Source: a virus. Taken from it: a DNA stretch of 44,673 nucleotides. The notes under the pieces are model-generated. The model was not told the origin of the DNA, ran no database searches, and saw only the letters and a list, made by a program, of their open reading frames with translations. The stretch spans positions 1 through 44,673 of IMG/VR virus record IMGVR_UViG_3300010158_000123; one strand, 5' to 3'. This document shows positions 13,521 to 24,600 of this stretch, in pieces; within the stretch, counting starts at the first letter, position 1, and each line of letters begins with the position of its first letter. The position numbers and the translations under genes are program-made.

Positions 13521-15955
13521 TGGGAATATTTGATCCGTTAGGTTCCACTATATCACATGTTGGATCTAGTTTAGTATCTGGTGCATCTAATGCAATAACA
13601 GCAGTAGAGCACGGTCTAGCTTCAGGCCTGTCTGCTGCAACTAATGCATTATCTGGTGTAACGTCAGCTCTTGGAAATTTGTCTGGCGGAGTGTCCGGCA
13701 TTCTGTCTGTTGCAAATAGTTTTGGTTCTTCTTTTGTATCATTATCAGGACCAGCAAACAGTGAATTTCCTTTGCCTAATCCTCTATTTGATTATGCAAC
13801 TTATAACTGTCTTATTGGATTGGCAGCATTGCCTAAAGATTTTTTAGAAAATCCCGATAGCACTTATCGAGTTGGAGCAAGGGCCCCTTTAATTGCAAAA
13901 TCCGCCAGCATTGATCCTGAGAATCGAGTTCGTTTAGCAGAAGGATCTTTTGAATTTTATATAGATGATCTTAAAATACATAGTATGGTAGGATGGGAAC
14001 AGGGTAAAAATAGTAATGCACAGACAATGTCATTTAAAATATTTGAACCATACAGTATGGGATTGTTTTTTGAAGCACTACAAGTTACAGCACAAAAATT
14101 AGGGTTTAAGAATTGGACAGATGCGCCCTATATGATAACAATTGAATTCCAGGGAAATAAAGAAACTGGACAGATGGAATTTATTCCCAAGACAGACAGA
14201 CAAATTCCAATTAATATAACTGACATACAAATGAGGGTTACCAACGAAGGTACTCATTACGATTGTGTGGCCAATCCGTATAATCAAGCAGCACTAACAG
14301 ATGGTTTTAAAAACTTTCAATCTGATTTGGCTATTAAAGGAACAACTGTACAAGAGATGTTGCAGTCAGGACCAAAAAGTTTAGAATCTGTTATTAATCA
14401 AAAACTAAGAGAAGTTGCTAAAATTAATAACATAGAACGACCAGATAGGATATTAATTTTATTTCCAAAAGAAGCTGCGTCAGAAGCAGCTAGTAGCGGA
14501 TCAACTTCTGGTGACACAGAAGCTAACCCTGATACAAATGCTGCAACAACCGCATCGGACCCGGTCAGTGTTAGCGATAGCAAATCGGTAACCATAAAAT
14601 TAAATGTGACTGAAAGTGAGCATCATAATTTAATACAATCTAAAGATGATGTTAACGATATTGGTAGAGCTAAAATGGGTTTTTCTCAAACTCGTCGAGG
14701 CGATGCGCCTATGGGCAACGATAAAGACGTATATGATGCCGAAGGCAAAATCATGAGTCGTAATCAAAATCCAATTGATGTAAATCAATCAGATATGAAG
14801 TTTAGACAAGACACTGATATTTTAAATGCTATAAATCAAGTTATACTACAAAGTGAATTTATTGATCAAACCTTAGACCCTGGAGCTGTTACTGCGGAAG
14901 GATACAAAGGTTGGTGGAATATTGATACACAAGTTTATATCATTGGTGAGATGAATAAAGCAACAGGTGTTCCTCCTAAACTATTAGTTTATAGAGTGTT
15001 ACCTTATAAATTACACATGAGTTCGGGACCTACTCCTCCTAACGTTAAACCTGCTGGCGTTGCTGCTCTTAAAAAACAAGCAGTAAAAGAATACAACTAT
15101 ATCTACACTGGAAAAAATGTTGATATACTTAAATTTGACATTAACTTTAAAGCTAATTTCAGAGGAGTGCTGTTAGCAGATGGCGGCACAGCTAATCAAA
15201 GTGTAGTTACTCAGTCCAATACTGGTGGATCTAAAGAAAACAATGTTCCAGAAATTGAAGCTATCACTCCAGGAAATAATCCGTCAACAGCTCCTTCTAT
15301 TCCTACTAGTGTAAGTTATTTTCAAACACTGTCTAATACTGATAAATTTGGTGGCGGCGGCGCCGAAACTCAAGCTACACGAGCAGCAAGAATGTTTCAC
15401 GATAGCGTTACCGCAGGTTTTGATATGATGTCTCTAGATATGACAATAGTAGGAGACCCATATTATATTGCAATGAGCGGAACTGGAAATTATACAGCAC
15501 AAGCATCAACTGAAAATCTCAATGAAGACGGGTCAATAAGCTATCAAACTGGAGAAGTACACATCGTGGTTAATTTTAGAACTCCTATTGATATTGATCT
15601 AAATAAAGGGCTGTATAATTTTGGTAGCAATCCTACTGTGCCTGTTCATAGTTTTAGCGGTTTATATAGAGTACAATCAATTGATAGTACATTTTCAAAA
15701 AATCAATTTACACAAGATTTACATCTATTTAGAATAAGAAATCAAGAACTGGCCGGAGCAGGAACAGCATCTGCTGCACTAGCTGTAACTAGAACTGAGC
15801 CATACAAAGGACCGCCTGACTCGGATGAAACAGGCGGTGGCACTAGTGCATCGTCTCCTGCATCGTCAGATCCAGAAATGCAAGATCAAAGCGAATCAGG
15901 TGCAGGTAGCACAGAGCCAGGTAGTACAGAAGGCCAAGAGGAATCAGGAACATAA
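13520..15955 (+). CDS. Large baseplate hub protein, probably gp27 equivalent (811 aa)
   Basis: The N-terminus (about 8-75) is Ala/Gly/Ser-rich and helical (ALGNLSGGVSGILSVANSFG). The folded part begins with FPLPNPLFDYATYNC (about 83) and includes VGWEQGKNSNAQTMSFKIFE, ITIEFQGNKETGQMEFIP, ITDIQMRVTNEGTHYDCVA and, near 640, MSLDMTIVGDPYYIAM, all rich in beta strands as in hub and tube proteins. The last 40 residues are Ser/Glu/Gly-rich and disordered. Its position directly before gp5 and the absence of any other hub candidate suggest the gp27 role: a trimer holding the spike and joining sixfold wedges to the tube. T4 gp27 is only 391 aa, so this would be doubled in size. The start TAATG overlaps the gp53 stop. 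The gp27 assignment is inference. Confidence 0.58.
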   Translation: MGIFDPLGSTISHVGSSLVSGASNAITAVEHGLASGLSAATNALSGVTSALGNLSGGVSGILSVANSFGSSFVSLSGPANSEFPLPNPLFDYATYNCLIGLAALPKDFLENPDSTYRVGARAPLIAKSASIDPENRVRLAEGSFEFYIDDLKIHSMVGWEQGKNSNAQTMSFKIFEPYSMGLFFEALQVTAQKLGFKNWTDAPYMITIEFQGNKETGQMEFIPKTDRQIPINITDIQMRVTNEGTHYDCVANPYNQAALTDGFKNFQSDLAIKGTTVQEMLQSGPKSLESVINQKLREVAKINNIERPDRILILFPKEAASEAASSGSTSGDTEANPDTNAATTASDPVSVSDSKSVTIKLNVTESEHHNLIQSKDDVNDIGRAKMGFSQTRRGDAPMGNDKDVYDAEGKIMSRNQNPIDVNQSDMKFRQDTDILNAINQVILQSEFIDQTLDPGAVTAEGYKGWWNIDTQVYIIGEMNKATGVPPKLLVYRVLPYKLHMSSGPTPPNVKPAGVAALKKQAVKEYNYIYTGKNVDILKFDINFKANFRGVLLADGGTANQSVVTQSNTGGSKENNVPEIEAITPGNNPSTAPSIPTSVSYFQTLSNTDKFGGGGAETQATRAARMFHDSVTAGFDMMSLDMTIVGDPYYIAMSGTGNYTAQASTENLNEDGSISYQTGEVHIVVNFRTPIDIDLNKGLYNFGSNPTVPVHSFSGLYRVQSIDSTFSKNQFTQDLHLFRIRNQELAGAGTASAALAVTRTEPYKGPPDSDETGGGTSASSPASSDPEMQDQSESGAGSTEPGSTEGQEESGT

Positions 15956-15956
15956 T

Positions 15957-17642
15957 ATGGGAAAATCCAACGATCCAGGAATTAGCACAATTGCACAACC
16001 GGATCCCAAACCGGGCCCGTTTTTAGCTAAAGTGGTTAGCAATGCCGATCCTACCTACATGGGTATTTTAGAAGTACAAATATTAAGACCAACTGGTGGA
16101 AGTACTAGTGAAGGACAATTACATCAAGTAAAATATATGAGTCCTTTCTTTACCGCAACAAATACAAACTATAACGGCGAAGATAACGATTATAATAATA
16201 CACAAAAGTCAGCGGGATTTTGGATGGCTCCTCCTAATCCTGGACAGATTGTAATGATATTTTTTATTGACGGAGATCCTAAACAAGGATACTGGATGGG
16301 ATGTGTTCCTGACGGCGCCGCCAATTTTATGACCCCAGGTATAGCAGCAACTGAAAATTGTGTAGAAGGTGGAATAGATACTCCATACGGTCATGCAGAT
16401 CGTGTTCCAGTTGCAGAATATAATAAAAACGCACCTGAAAATAAAACATTAACAGATCCAAACAAGATTAAAAAACCTATTCATCCATTTGCACAAATAC
16501 TTGCAGATCAAGGATTAATATTAGACGATGTGCGCGGCATAACAACTAGTAGTTCTAGAAGAGAATCTCCTAGTATGGTTTTTGGTATCAGTACCCCAGG
16601 ACCGTTAGATAAGCAATCGGGTTCGCAAACAGGAAATTACGGTAAACCAGAACATTTAATTAAAAATGGTCCTGTAAGCAGATTAGGCGGATCGTCTTTT
16701 ATAATGGACGATGGAGATGATAAATTTTTAAGAAAAACATCTCCTAGTGAAGGTCCGCCTGAATATGCTGCTGTAGAAGAAAAAGAAAAAGACGGTGATG
16801 TTACTCGTCCGCATAATGAATTAATCAGACTACGTACCCGAACTGGCCATCAAATACTATTGCATAATAGTGAAGATCTCATTTATATCACTAACAGTCG
16901 AGGCACAGCATGGATTGAATTAACCAGCGACGGTAAGATTGATGTTTATGCTCAAGACAGTATTAGTATACGTACACAAAACGATTTAAATTTTTATGCA
17001 GATCGAGATATTAATATTGAAGCTGGTAGAAATTTTAATTTAAAAGTTGCAGAACGTCATCAAACAGAAGTAGGCATGGATAAAATTTGTATAGTCAACG
17101 GCAATGTTGCTATTCAAGTTGACGGAACTCATGACGAAACAATTACTGGAGATACAGCAATTAGTATTGCAGGTGCATTAGATATAGATGTTGGCTCAGG
17201 TACAAAACTATCATCAGGCGGTGATTTTGATGTCAACACCGGCGGTGGAAATAAGTTTACATCAGGCGGAGATGCAGATATAAAAGCTGCTAATACTACC
17301 ATTTCTGGAGGTAACATTAATTTCAACGGGCCTGCGGCAGGCGCTGCAACAGCTGCGGCATCTGCTACTGCTCCCGAGCCGCTTAGTACCTTTGATAATC
17401 CAACAGAAGTCGAAGGCGATACTATTACCAGTATCATGTTACGTATTCCTACAACTGAGCCGTACCCTCATCACGAAAATCTAGATCCTACTATGTTTAA
17501 GACAGATTTAACAGATAGGGAATCAGGTAGTGCAATAGATCCACCCGCAGCATGGAAACAATATTCTACTTCAATTGATACGTTTTCTCGTAATATTCCG
17601 CTACAAGGTCAAATAGAAGACCAATACTCTGAGACAATATAA
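15957..17642 (+). CDS. 5: gp5 baseplate hub spike protein without visible lysozyme domain
   Basis: 561 aa. The OB-fold region (about 20-135) has PFLAKVVSNADPTYMGILEV, SAGFWMAPPNPGQIVMIFF and GDPKQGYWMGCVPD. After a linker region (about 135-295) comes TGHQILLHNSEDLIYITNS and a long beta-helix with short repeating strands (INIEAGRNFNLKV, TAISIAGALDIDVGSGTK, GGDFDVNTGGGNKFTSGGDA), as in gp5/VgrG spikes. A C-terminal non-helical part of about 85 residues follows. T4 gp5 has a lysozyme domain between OB fold and helix; I see no glycosidase motif here. The frame is open upstream to 15825, but that would overlap the hub gene by 131 bp; the ATG at 15957, 1 bp after its stop and preceded by AGGAA, is the natural start. 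Confidence 0.88.
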   Translation: MGKSNDPGISTIAQPDPKPGPFLAKVVSNADPTYMGILEVQILRPTGGSTSEGQLHQVKYMSPFFTATNTNYNGEDNDYNNTQKSAGFWMAPPNPGQIVMIFFIDGDPKQGYWMGCVPDGAANFMTPGIAATENCVEGGIDTPYGHADRVPVAEYNKNAPENKTLTDPNKIKKPIHPFAQILADQGLILDDVRGITTSSSRRESPSMVFGISTPGPLDKQSGSQTGNYGKPEHLIKNGPVSRLGGSSFIMDDGDDKFLRKTSPSEGPPEYAAVEEKEKDGDVTRPHNELIRLRTRTGHQILLHNSEDLIYITNSRGTAWIELTSDGKIDVYAQDSISIRTQNDLNFYADRDINIEAGRNFNLKVAERHQTEVGMDKICIVNGNVAIQVDGTHDETITGDTAISIAGALDIDVGSGTKLSSGGDFDVNTGGGNKFTSGGDADIKAANTTISGGNINFNGPAAGAATAAASATAPEPLSTFDNPTEVEGDTITSIMLRIPTTEPYPHHENLDPTMFKTDLTDRESGSAIDPPAAWKQYSTSIDTFSRNIPLQGQIEDQYSETI

Positions 17643-17644
17643 TT

Positions 17645-18082
17645 ATGGCAAATACTTTATACACTACCAAAGAAGTTCACACTCTTCCAGCTCACCCACC
17701 GCCTATAACAAGACGCTATCGTGGATTTAGTACAGTTAGTAAATCAACTGAAAATTTTTCTTTATTTGATTTTGAATTAATAAAACAAGATTTATTAAAT
17801 CACTTTTATGTAAGGCAAGGCGAGCGATTAATGAATCCAGCTTTTGGAACTATAATTTGGGACGTTATATTCGAACCGTTAACTAATGAAATACAAAATC
17901 TTATTTTGCAAAATGTAAATGAGATTTTTAGTAGTGACCCTCGAGTAAGAGCCAAGAGTATAGTTATTACTCCTTACGATACTGGTTTAGAAATACAATG
18001 TACATTAGAATATCTGCTTTACAACATACAAGAAAGCATGAGATTAAAGTTTGATCAGAATAACGGGTTGACGAGACAATAA
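17645..18082 (+). CDS. 25: Baseplate wedge subunit gp25
   Basis: 145 aa (T4 gp25 is 132). The conserved core is VRQGERLMNPAFGTIIWDVI (56-75) followed by FEPL, the signature of the gp25/TssE family, which nucleates the sheath on the baseplate. The N-terminus YRGFSTVSKSTENFSLFDFE is typical of the marine T4-like branch. It starts 2 bp after gp5. In T4, gp25 forms the wedge core with gp53 and gp6, and all three genes lie together here. Confidence 0.93.
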   Translation: MANTLYTTKEVHTLPAHPPPITRRYRGFSTVSKSTENFSLFDFELIKQDLLNHFYVRQGERLMNPAFGTIIWDVIFEPLTNEIQNLILQNVNEIFSSDPRVRAKSIVITPYDTGLEIQCTLEYLLYNIQESMRLKFDQNNGLTRQ

Positions 18083-18103
18083 ACTACCCACATAATTTGA
18101 TCT

Positions 18104-18111
18104 AATAAATA
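18104..18111 (+). promoter_or_regulatory. T4-type late promoter box before gp6
   Basis: AATAAATA, 18 bp before the gp6 ATG, in the only gap of this size in the baseplate operon. TTAGGA lies just before the ATG. Confidence 0.62.
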
Positions 18112-18129
18112 CACTTATTAGGATACATT

Positions 18130-21100
18130 ATGAGCTCAACGGATAGACAGAATAACCTGTTAATTGCTGAAAATTGGCAAAAAATTTATCAATCATTTAA
18201 AAATGCGGACTTCCAAAGTTACGACTTTGAGAACTTACGCCGCACAATGATTGACTATATCCGAACAAATTTTCCTGAAGATTTTAACGATTATATTGAG
18301 TCTAGCGAATACCTAGCCCTAATTGACCTTATTGCATTTGTGGGCCAAAGCATAGCTTTCCGTGTTGACTTAAATGCTCGCGAAAACTTCTTAGAACTAG
18401 CAGAACGCAGAGATAGCATACTTCGATTGAGTCGAATGATAGGCTATAATGCCAGTCGTAATCAAGCAGCAACTGGACTTTTAAAATTTAATACAGTTAG
18501 TACTACCGAAGCTATTATTGACAGTAATGGTCGAAATCTTGCAGGACAAACTATTCAATGGAATGATCCCAGTAACGTTAATTGGTATGATCAATTTATT
18601 AAAATAATAAACGCAGCACTTCCACAAAATCATCAGTTTGGTACTCCTATTGATTCTGCTAAAATTTACGGAATTCCTACAGCACAATACAGATTTAATG
18701 CATCTAATAACAACGTTCCGATTTATAATTTTACTAAAACAGTATCTGGACGTAGTATGAATTTTGAAGTAACTAGTACAACTTTCAAAGGAAAAACATA
18801 CATTTACGAAGAAGCACCTAAAGTGGGTAATAGTATTGCTTTTATCTATAGAGATGATGGCTTTGGTGCAACCAGTCCTACAACTGGATTCTTTTTTAAT
18901 TTTACACAGGGCACATTAAACAATGGTTCCTTCTCAGTAACGCATCCTGTTAGCAATCAAACAGTGGATATTGCTACACAAAATATTAACAATACTGATA
19001 TTTGGGTATACTCTATTGATCAAAACACTGGATTAGAAACCGAGCTATGGACTCAAGTTCCATCGACTACCGGAAACAATGTTATCTATAATAGTTTAAA
19101 TTCAAAAATTAAAAACATTTATAGTGTTGTTACTAGAGCAGGGGATGCAATTACACTTAATTTCAGTGATGGAATTTTTGGAAATTTACCTTTAGGACAA
19201 TTTAGAATTTATTATAGAGTTAGTAATGCGCTTCACTACTCAATAAATCCAGCTGATATTGTCAATATTAGCGTAGCTATTCCTTATATTAGTACAAAAA
19301 ATAAAGTTGAAACACTTACTATTAGTTTAAGTTTACCAACTAGTGTGTCAAATTCAACTACGGCAGAAACAAATGCTAGCATTAAAACTAATGCACCCCA
19401 AACATACTATATGCAAGATCGTATGGTTACAGGTGAAGATTATAACATTGGTCCGCTAAGTGCAAATTTATCAGTAGCTAAAGTTAAAGCTATTAATAGA
19501 ACAAGCAGTGGTATTAGTAGATACTTTGACCTTACTGATCCTACTGGAAAATATTCTAAAACAAACTTGTTTGCTGACGACGGAGTATTATACCAAGAGA
19601 TTTATATTTCTGATATAAATTTTTCATATGTTACACAAACTGATATTCAAGGTGTGATTTATAATACTGTTTACGATTTATTAAATACTCCCGACTTACG
19701 AAATTTCTATTATGCAAATTACTTAGATTTTTTAAACGTTAGTCTTAATATACAATGGAATGCTGTTACTTCTGATAGTAATAGTTCTACTGGTTATATA
19801 AGTTTAATTAATAACACTCCGGGAATTTTTCTTTCTCCGCTTAAAGTTGGAACTTATGCATCAACTGATTTAAAATATCTTACAGTGGGATCTCTAATTA
19901 AATTTGTAGCACCAACTGGATTCTATTTTGATACAGCTAATAATAATGTTCTTATTTCAGGAACAGCAAATGTTTTAAATTCTTCAACATATGTTTGGGC
20001 AGAAGTAGTAAATGTTGTTGATAATGGAACAGCTGGTGGCAAAGGCATATTACCAACAAATGCTGGACCAATAACATTGAATAAATCAATTCCAACTACT
20101 GCCATTGCTACACAGGTAATTCCTCAATTCACTGTTACTATTAGTCCCACAGTTGTTACTGGTATGATAGATAAAATATTTGCTAATCTTAATTTTGGTT
20201 TACGCTACGATGCAACTACACAAAGTTGGCAATTAATTTCAGCAGCTAATTTAAACACAGTTGATCAGTTTAGTTTAGGTAATCAGGGTAATACAGATAA
20301 TTTACAATTAGATTCTAGTTGGTTGTTATTGTTTACCACAGACACTGAAAAATATACTATAACAACAAGAAATTTACGTTATATTTTTGAAAGTGATAAA
20401 GATGTCACTTTCTATTTTGATACAAATGCAGTTGTTTATGATACTGTATCGAGTACAACTGTGTTAGATACAATTAAAGTACTCGGTGTCAATACTAAAC
20501 CTGACAGTACTAATCCGTTTACATTAGATTTAACATGGGAAGTCACTTCAGCTTATACTGGAAAAGATGGCTATATTGATCCTAAAAAGATTATATTAAC
20601 ATTTGCAAATTCTAGCGGATCTAATGTAGTGGATAATCCTCAGCTATTTTTAGATATAGTTGATCCATCAGTTAACCCATTACGTAAGTATGTTGTTGAA
20701 CAGAGATATTCTATATCATCAGGACAAGAAGATTACAAATATGTATTAAATGATCCATATAATGGTCCAGTAAGAATTTTTAACAGTCGAAGTGATCCTA
20801 GACTAGGATCGTTACAACAATATGCAGATGGATCGTATTTTTACTTTGTTGATTCTGCTACAGTGTTTAAGTTAACAGCATCTACAGGAAAATTATCTCC
20901 TACTTTAGATTATAAAGTATACGTTGGAAGAGATAGATTGAAGTTTCAGTATGTTCATAGTGCAGACTACGATAGTAGAATAGATCCAGGTAATAGTAAT
21001 ATCATGGATATCTATATATTAACTACTAGTTACGATACATTATTTAGACAATGGGTAACTAACGGAACAACAGGAGTCAAACCGTTGCCTCCTAGTAGTA

Positions 21101-21621
21101 GTGAGTTAAACAGTATACTAAGTTCTAATTTAAATTTAATTAAATCTATAAGTGACGAAATAATATATCATCCAGTAAATTATACATTATTATTTGGATC
21201 AAATGCTGATATATCCTTGCAAGCAAATTTTAATGCTATGATAAATTCAAATAGTGCTGTATCGAATTCAGACGTACAGGCACGAATATTAAAAGCAATT
21301 AATACATTCTTTGCATTAGATAACTGGGATTTTGGAGACACATTTTATTTTACGGAGTTGAGTACATATGTAATGAATCAACTAGCACCTGACTTAATTT
21401 CATTTGTAATAGTTCCAGTGCAACCTAATCATTTCTTCGGAGCATTATTTGAAATACAGTGCTCTACTGATAGTATATTTTTAAGTTGTGCTACAACAGA
21501 TAATATTATTATTGTAAACGGATTAACTAGCAGCAATTTAAAAACCATTGGCGCATCACCAACAAATAGTCTTACGACCAACCAAACAGTGACTAGCAAT
21601 TCAATCGGAGGAACTATTTAA
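18130..21621 (+). CDS. 6: Baseplate wedge subunit gp6
   Basis: 1163 aa against 660 in T4. The N-terminal 150 residues are diagnostic of gp6: NADFQSYDFENLRRTMIDYI, FNDYIESSEYLALIDLIAF, GQSIAFRVDLNARENFLELA and RLSRMIGYNASRNQAATGLL. The middle is a chain of beta-rich segments, and the C-terminal part contains QARILKAINTFFALDNWDFG and FTELSTYV, typical of the gp6/gpJ-like end. In T4, gp6 dimers form the inner ring that holds the wedges together and triggers sheath contraction. It has its own late promoter, and its TAA overlaps the next ATG (TTTAATGG). The extra 500 residues lie mainly in the middle. Confidence 0.93.
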   Translation: MSSTDRQNNLLIAENWQKIYQSFKNADFQSYDFENLRRTMIDYIRTNFPEDFNDYIESSEYLALIDLIAFVGQSIAFRVDLNARENFLELAERRDSILRLSRMIGYNASRNQAATGLLKFNTVSTTEAIIDSNGRNLAGQTIQWNDPSNVNWYDQFIKIINAALPQNHQFGTPIDSAKIYGIPTAQYRFNASNNNVPIYNFTKTVSGRSMNFEVTSTTFKGKTYIYEEAPKVGNSIAFIYRDDGFGATSPTTGFFFNFTQGTLNNGSFSVTHPVSNQTVDIATQNINNTDIWVYSIDQNTGLETELWTQVPSTTGNNVIYNSLNSKIKNIYSVVTRAGDAITLNFSDGIFGNLPLGQFRIYYRVSNALHYSINPADIVNISVAIPYISTKNKVETLTISLSLPTSVSNSTTAETNASIKTNAPQTYYMQDRMVTGEDYNIGPLSANLSVAKVKAINRTSSGISRYFDLTDPTGKYSKTNLFADDGVLYQEIYISDINFSYVTQTDIQGVIYNTVYDLLNTPDLRNFYYANYLDFLNVSLNIQWNAVTSDSNSSTGYISLINNTPGIFLSPLKVGTYASTDLKYLTVGSLIKFVAPTGFYFDTANNNVLISGTANVLNSSTYVWAEVVNVVDNGTAGGKGILPTNAGPITLNKSIPTTAIATQVIPQFTVTISPTVVTGMIDKIFANLNFGLRYDATTQSWQLISAANLNTVDQFSLGNQGNTDNLQLDSSWLLLFTTDTEKYTITTRNLRYIFESDKDVTFYFDTNAVVYDTVSSTTVLDTIKVLGVNTKPDSTNPFTLDLTWEVTSAYTGKDGYIDPKKIILTFANSSGSNVVDNPQLFLDIVDPSVNPLRKYVVEQRYSISSGQEDYKYVLNDPYNGPVRIFNSRSDPRLGSLQQYADGSYFYFVDSATVFKLTASTGKLSPTLDYKVYVGRDRLKFQYVHSADYDSRIDPGNSNIMDIYILTTSYDTLFRQWVTNGTTGVKPLPPSSSELNSILSSNLNLIKSISDEIIYHPVNYTLLFGSNADISLQANFNAMINSNSAVSNSDVQARILKAINTFFALDNWDFGDTFYFTELSTYVMNQLAPDLISFVIVPVQPNHFFGALFEIQCSTDSIFLSCATTDNIIIVNGLTSSNLKTIGASPTNSLTTNQTVTSNSIGGTI

Positions 21622-24600
21622 TGGCAACAAATATCAATGGTAAAAAAGGTCTTAGCGCAAATTTATTGCCAAGTTTTTATCAAACTCCTGCAAACAAGAA
21701 ATTCTTACAAAGCACTATAGATCAATTATTTCAACCTGGTACGCTTACAAAAATTAAAGGTTATATTGGTAGAGAAAATGCAAAAGCAAGTACTGGTAAT
21801 GATGTTTATCTTAAATCTGCAAATCAGATTAGACAAAACTATCAGTTAGAACCGGGACTTGTAATTAAAGATTCATCGGATAATATTGCATTTTTTAAAG
21901 ACTATATTGATTATATAAATCAAATTAGTATTTTTGGCGGCAATACTTCTAATCATGCAAGATTAAACAAACAAGAATTTTACAGCTGGGACCCCCATAT
22001 TGATTGGGATAAATTTGTTAATTTTCAAAATTATTACTGGTTGCCTTACGGTCCTGACACAATTACAATTTACGGTCCTCAGAATGTTATTAGTACAACA
22101 TATACTGTTAAGTTACAAACAGAAGGATCCAACAATCAATATGTTTTTACACCAGACGGTTCAACTCCTAATCCTGACTTAATACTCTATAGGGGTAAAA
22201 CATACAAATTTGATATTGACAGTCCTGGCAATCCATTTAGTTTTAAAACAACTAGAAGTACTGGATCTTTAAATCGCTATCAGCGTTTAAATGCTGTGGA
22301 CAATTATGCAGTTGAATCTGGAACTATTACAATTTCTATACCAGAAGATGCTCCAAGCATTTTATATTATCAAAGCGAAACTGATATAACATCCGGTGGC
22401 GTGATTCAAATATTATCAATAGATGAAAATACAAATATTGATGTTACTTTAGAAATTCTAGGTAAAAAATCAGTTACATTAAGCGATGGCACTTTATTAA
22501 GTAACGGCATGAAAATTGCATTTGGTGGCAACGTACAACCGGCAAGTTATGCTGTAGATCAATATTATGTTGAAGGTGTTGGTAAATCTATTATACTAGT
22601 TCCAGCATCTGTATTAGAAGTTATCAGTCCATGGTCGGTGGATGAATCAATACCTTTTGATTCAACTCCTTTTGATAAAGCACCATGGGAAGATGCCACA
22701 AGTTATGCTAGCGAAGTAGATTATATAACAATTAATCGCTCTAGTCGAGATCACAACCCTTGGAGTCGATATAACAGATGGTTCCATAAAGATGTTATTA
22801 CCGCAAGTGCATTGTACAATAACACTACTGTTGGCTTAGATCAAACTCTTCGTGCTGTTCGTCCTATTATTGAATTTGAAGCAGATATTCGATTGTTTAA
22901 TTTTGGTACAACCGCAATTTTTGACATTGACATCTTTGATGATACTACTGGTAATACTGCATTGAATAAACATGCATTGCCTGTTTTTACAGCCATCGAA
23001 GGCACAACAAGTTACCAAGCACCTACAGGCAATCCGTCGGTTTCTATACCATTATCGGATGGTATGCTAGTTTTATTTACAGGCGACCCTGATCCGTTAG
23101 TGCAAAATAAAATTTATCGAGTAGAATATATTGATGTAAAACATGTTGCACCTACTGATAATTCACCGTCGGGCAGTAAACAACTTCACTTGGTTGAAAT
23201 TGCATCACCTGAGTTAAATCAAGTAGTGTTAGTTAGACAAGGAAAATATCAAAGTCAGATGTTTTGGTTTAACGGTAGTTCTTGGATACAAGCACAACAG
23301 AAATTAAAAGTAAATCAACCACCGTTATTTGATATTGTTGATGATAGTGGAACAAGTTTTGGAGATGAGTCTGTTTACACAGGAACTACATTTAAAGGTT
23401 CTAAGATTTTTTCTTATAAAATAGGAACAGGACAAACAGACTCTAAATTAGGATTCCCATTAAGTTATCAAAATGTGAATAACATTGGGGATATTGTTTT
23501 TAACTTTGACCTTGCAAATGATGCTTTTGAATATAAAAAAGAATTAGGATTAATATCGCAAAACATAAATGTTGGATACTTGTCTTCTTTAAACTACGGC
23601 GGCAATACAATTTATAAAAATGGCTGGCAAACCTGTACTACTGAAAATGTTCAAGCAGCTGTTAGAATTTATAAAAATTCCGGATTAACTAAATCTTTTC
23701 AGTTAGATATATTTGATAATCATAATAAATTAGAAGATTTAGTAGTCAAAGTATATGTTAATGGCCATCGACTATCTAGCTCTAATTGGAATTTAGTTAA
23801 TTCAACTCCTTACAAACGAATTGTTTTAACTACACCTATTAGTTTAACAGATGTTCTTACTGTAAGAGCATTTTCTTCTCAGCCTATTAATGCTAACGGA
23901 TACTACGAGGTTCCGCTTAATTTACAAAATAATCCGTTAAACGATAATATGCTTAACTTTACACTAGGTGAAGTTATTGATCACGTTGGAACTATTGTAG
24001 ACAATTTGCCAGGATTTACAGGAGTTTTTCCAGGCAATAGTACATTAAGAGATTTAGGAAATATAACTCGTTATGGAACACGATTTGTCCAACATAGCGG
24101 CCCACTAAGTCTAGGCATATATCATGTTACATCAGAAACTAATAACATTATAAAAGCAATTCAACAATCTCGAGATGATTATAATAATTTTAAACGAGTT
24201 TTTATTGATACAGCTAGTAACTTAGGAAAAGATGGCGACCCTATAACTATAACAAATTTAGTTTTAGAAAAAATAAATGCAAACAAACCAAATACTGCTC
24301 CATATTATTTTAGTGATATGGTGCCCTACGGTGCATGCATAGTTTCTGATCTTTCAGTAGTAGATTATCGAATTAAAAAATACCCTTTAAGCACAGTTTT
24401 CACTTTAGACAAATTAAGTAACAAAGCAGTTGGTGTATATTTAAATGGTACACAATTGATAAATGAACAAGATTATTCGTTTAGTAATCAAAGTTTTGTT
24501 ATTATTGCTGATCGGGTTAATCTTAAAAATGGCGACACTATTACTACCTACGAGTACGATAGTACCGACGGATGCTTTGTACCAGCAACTCCTACTAAGC

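Noticed and set aside
15825-15956. Longer gp5 start
   Set aside because: It would overlap the hub gene by 131 bp and add low-complexity sequence that is the shadow of the hub protein tail.
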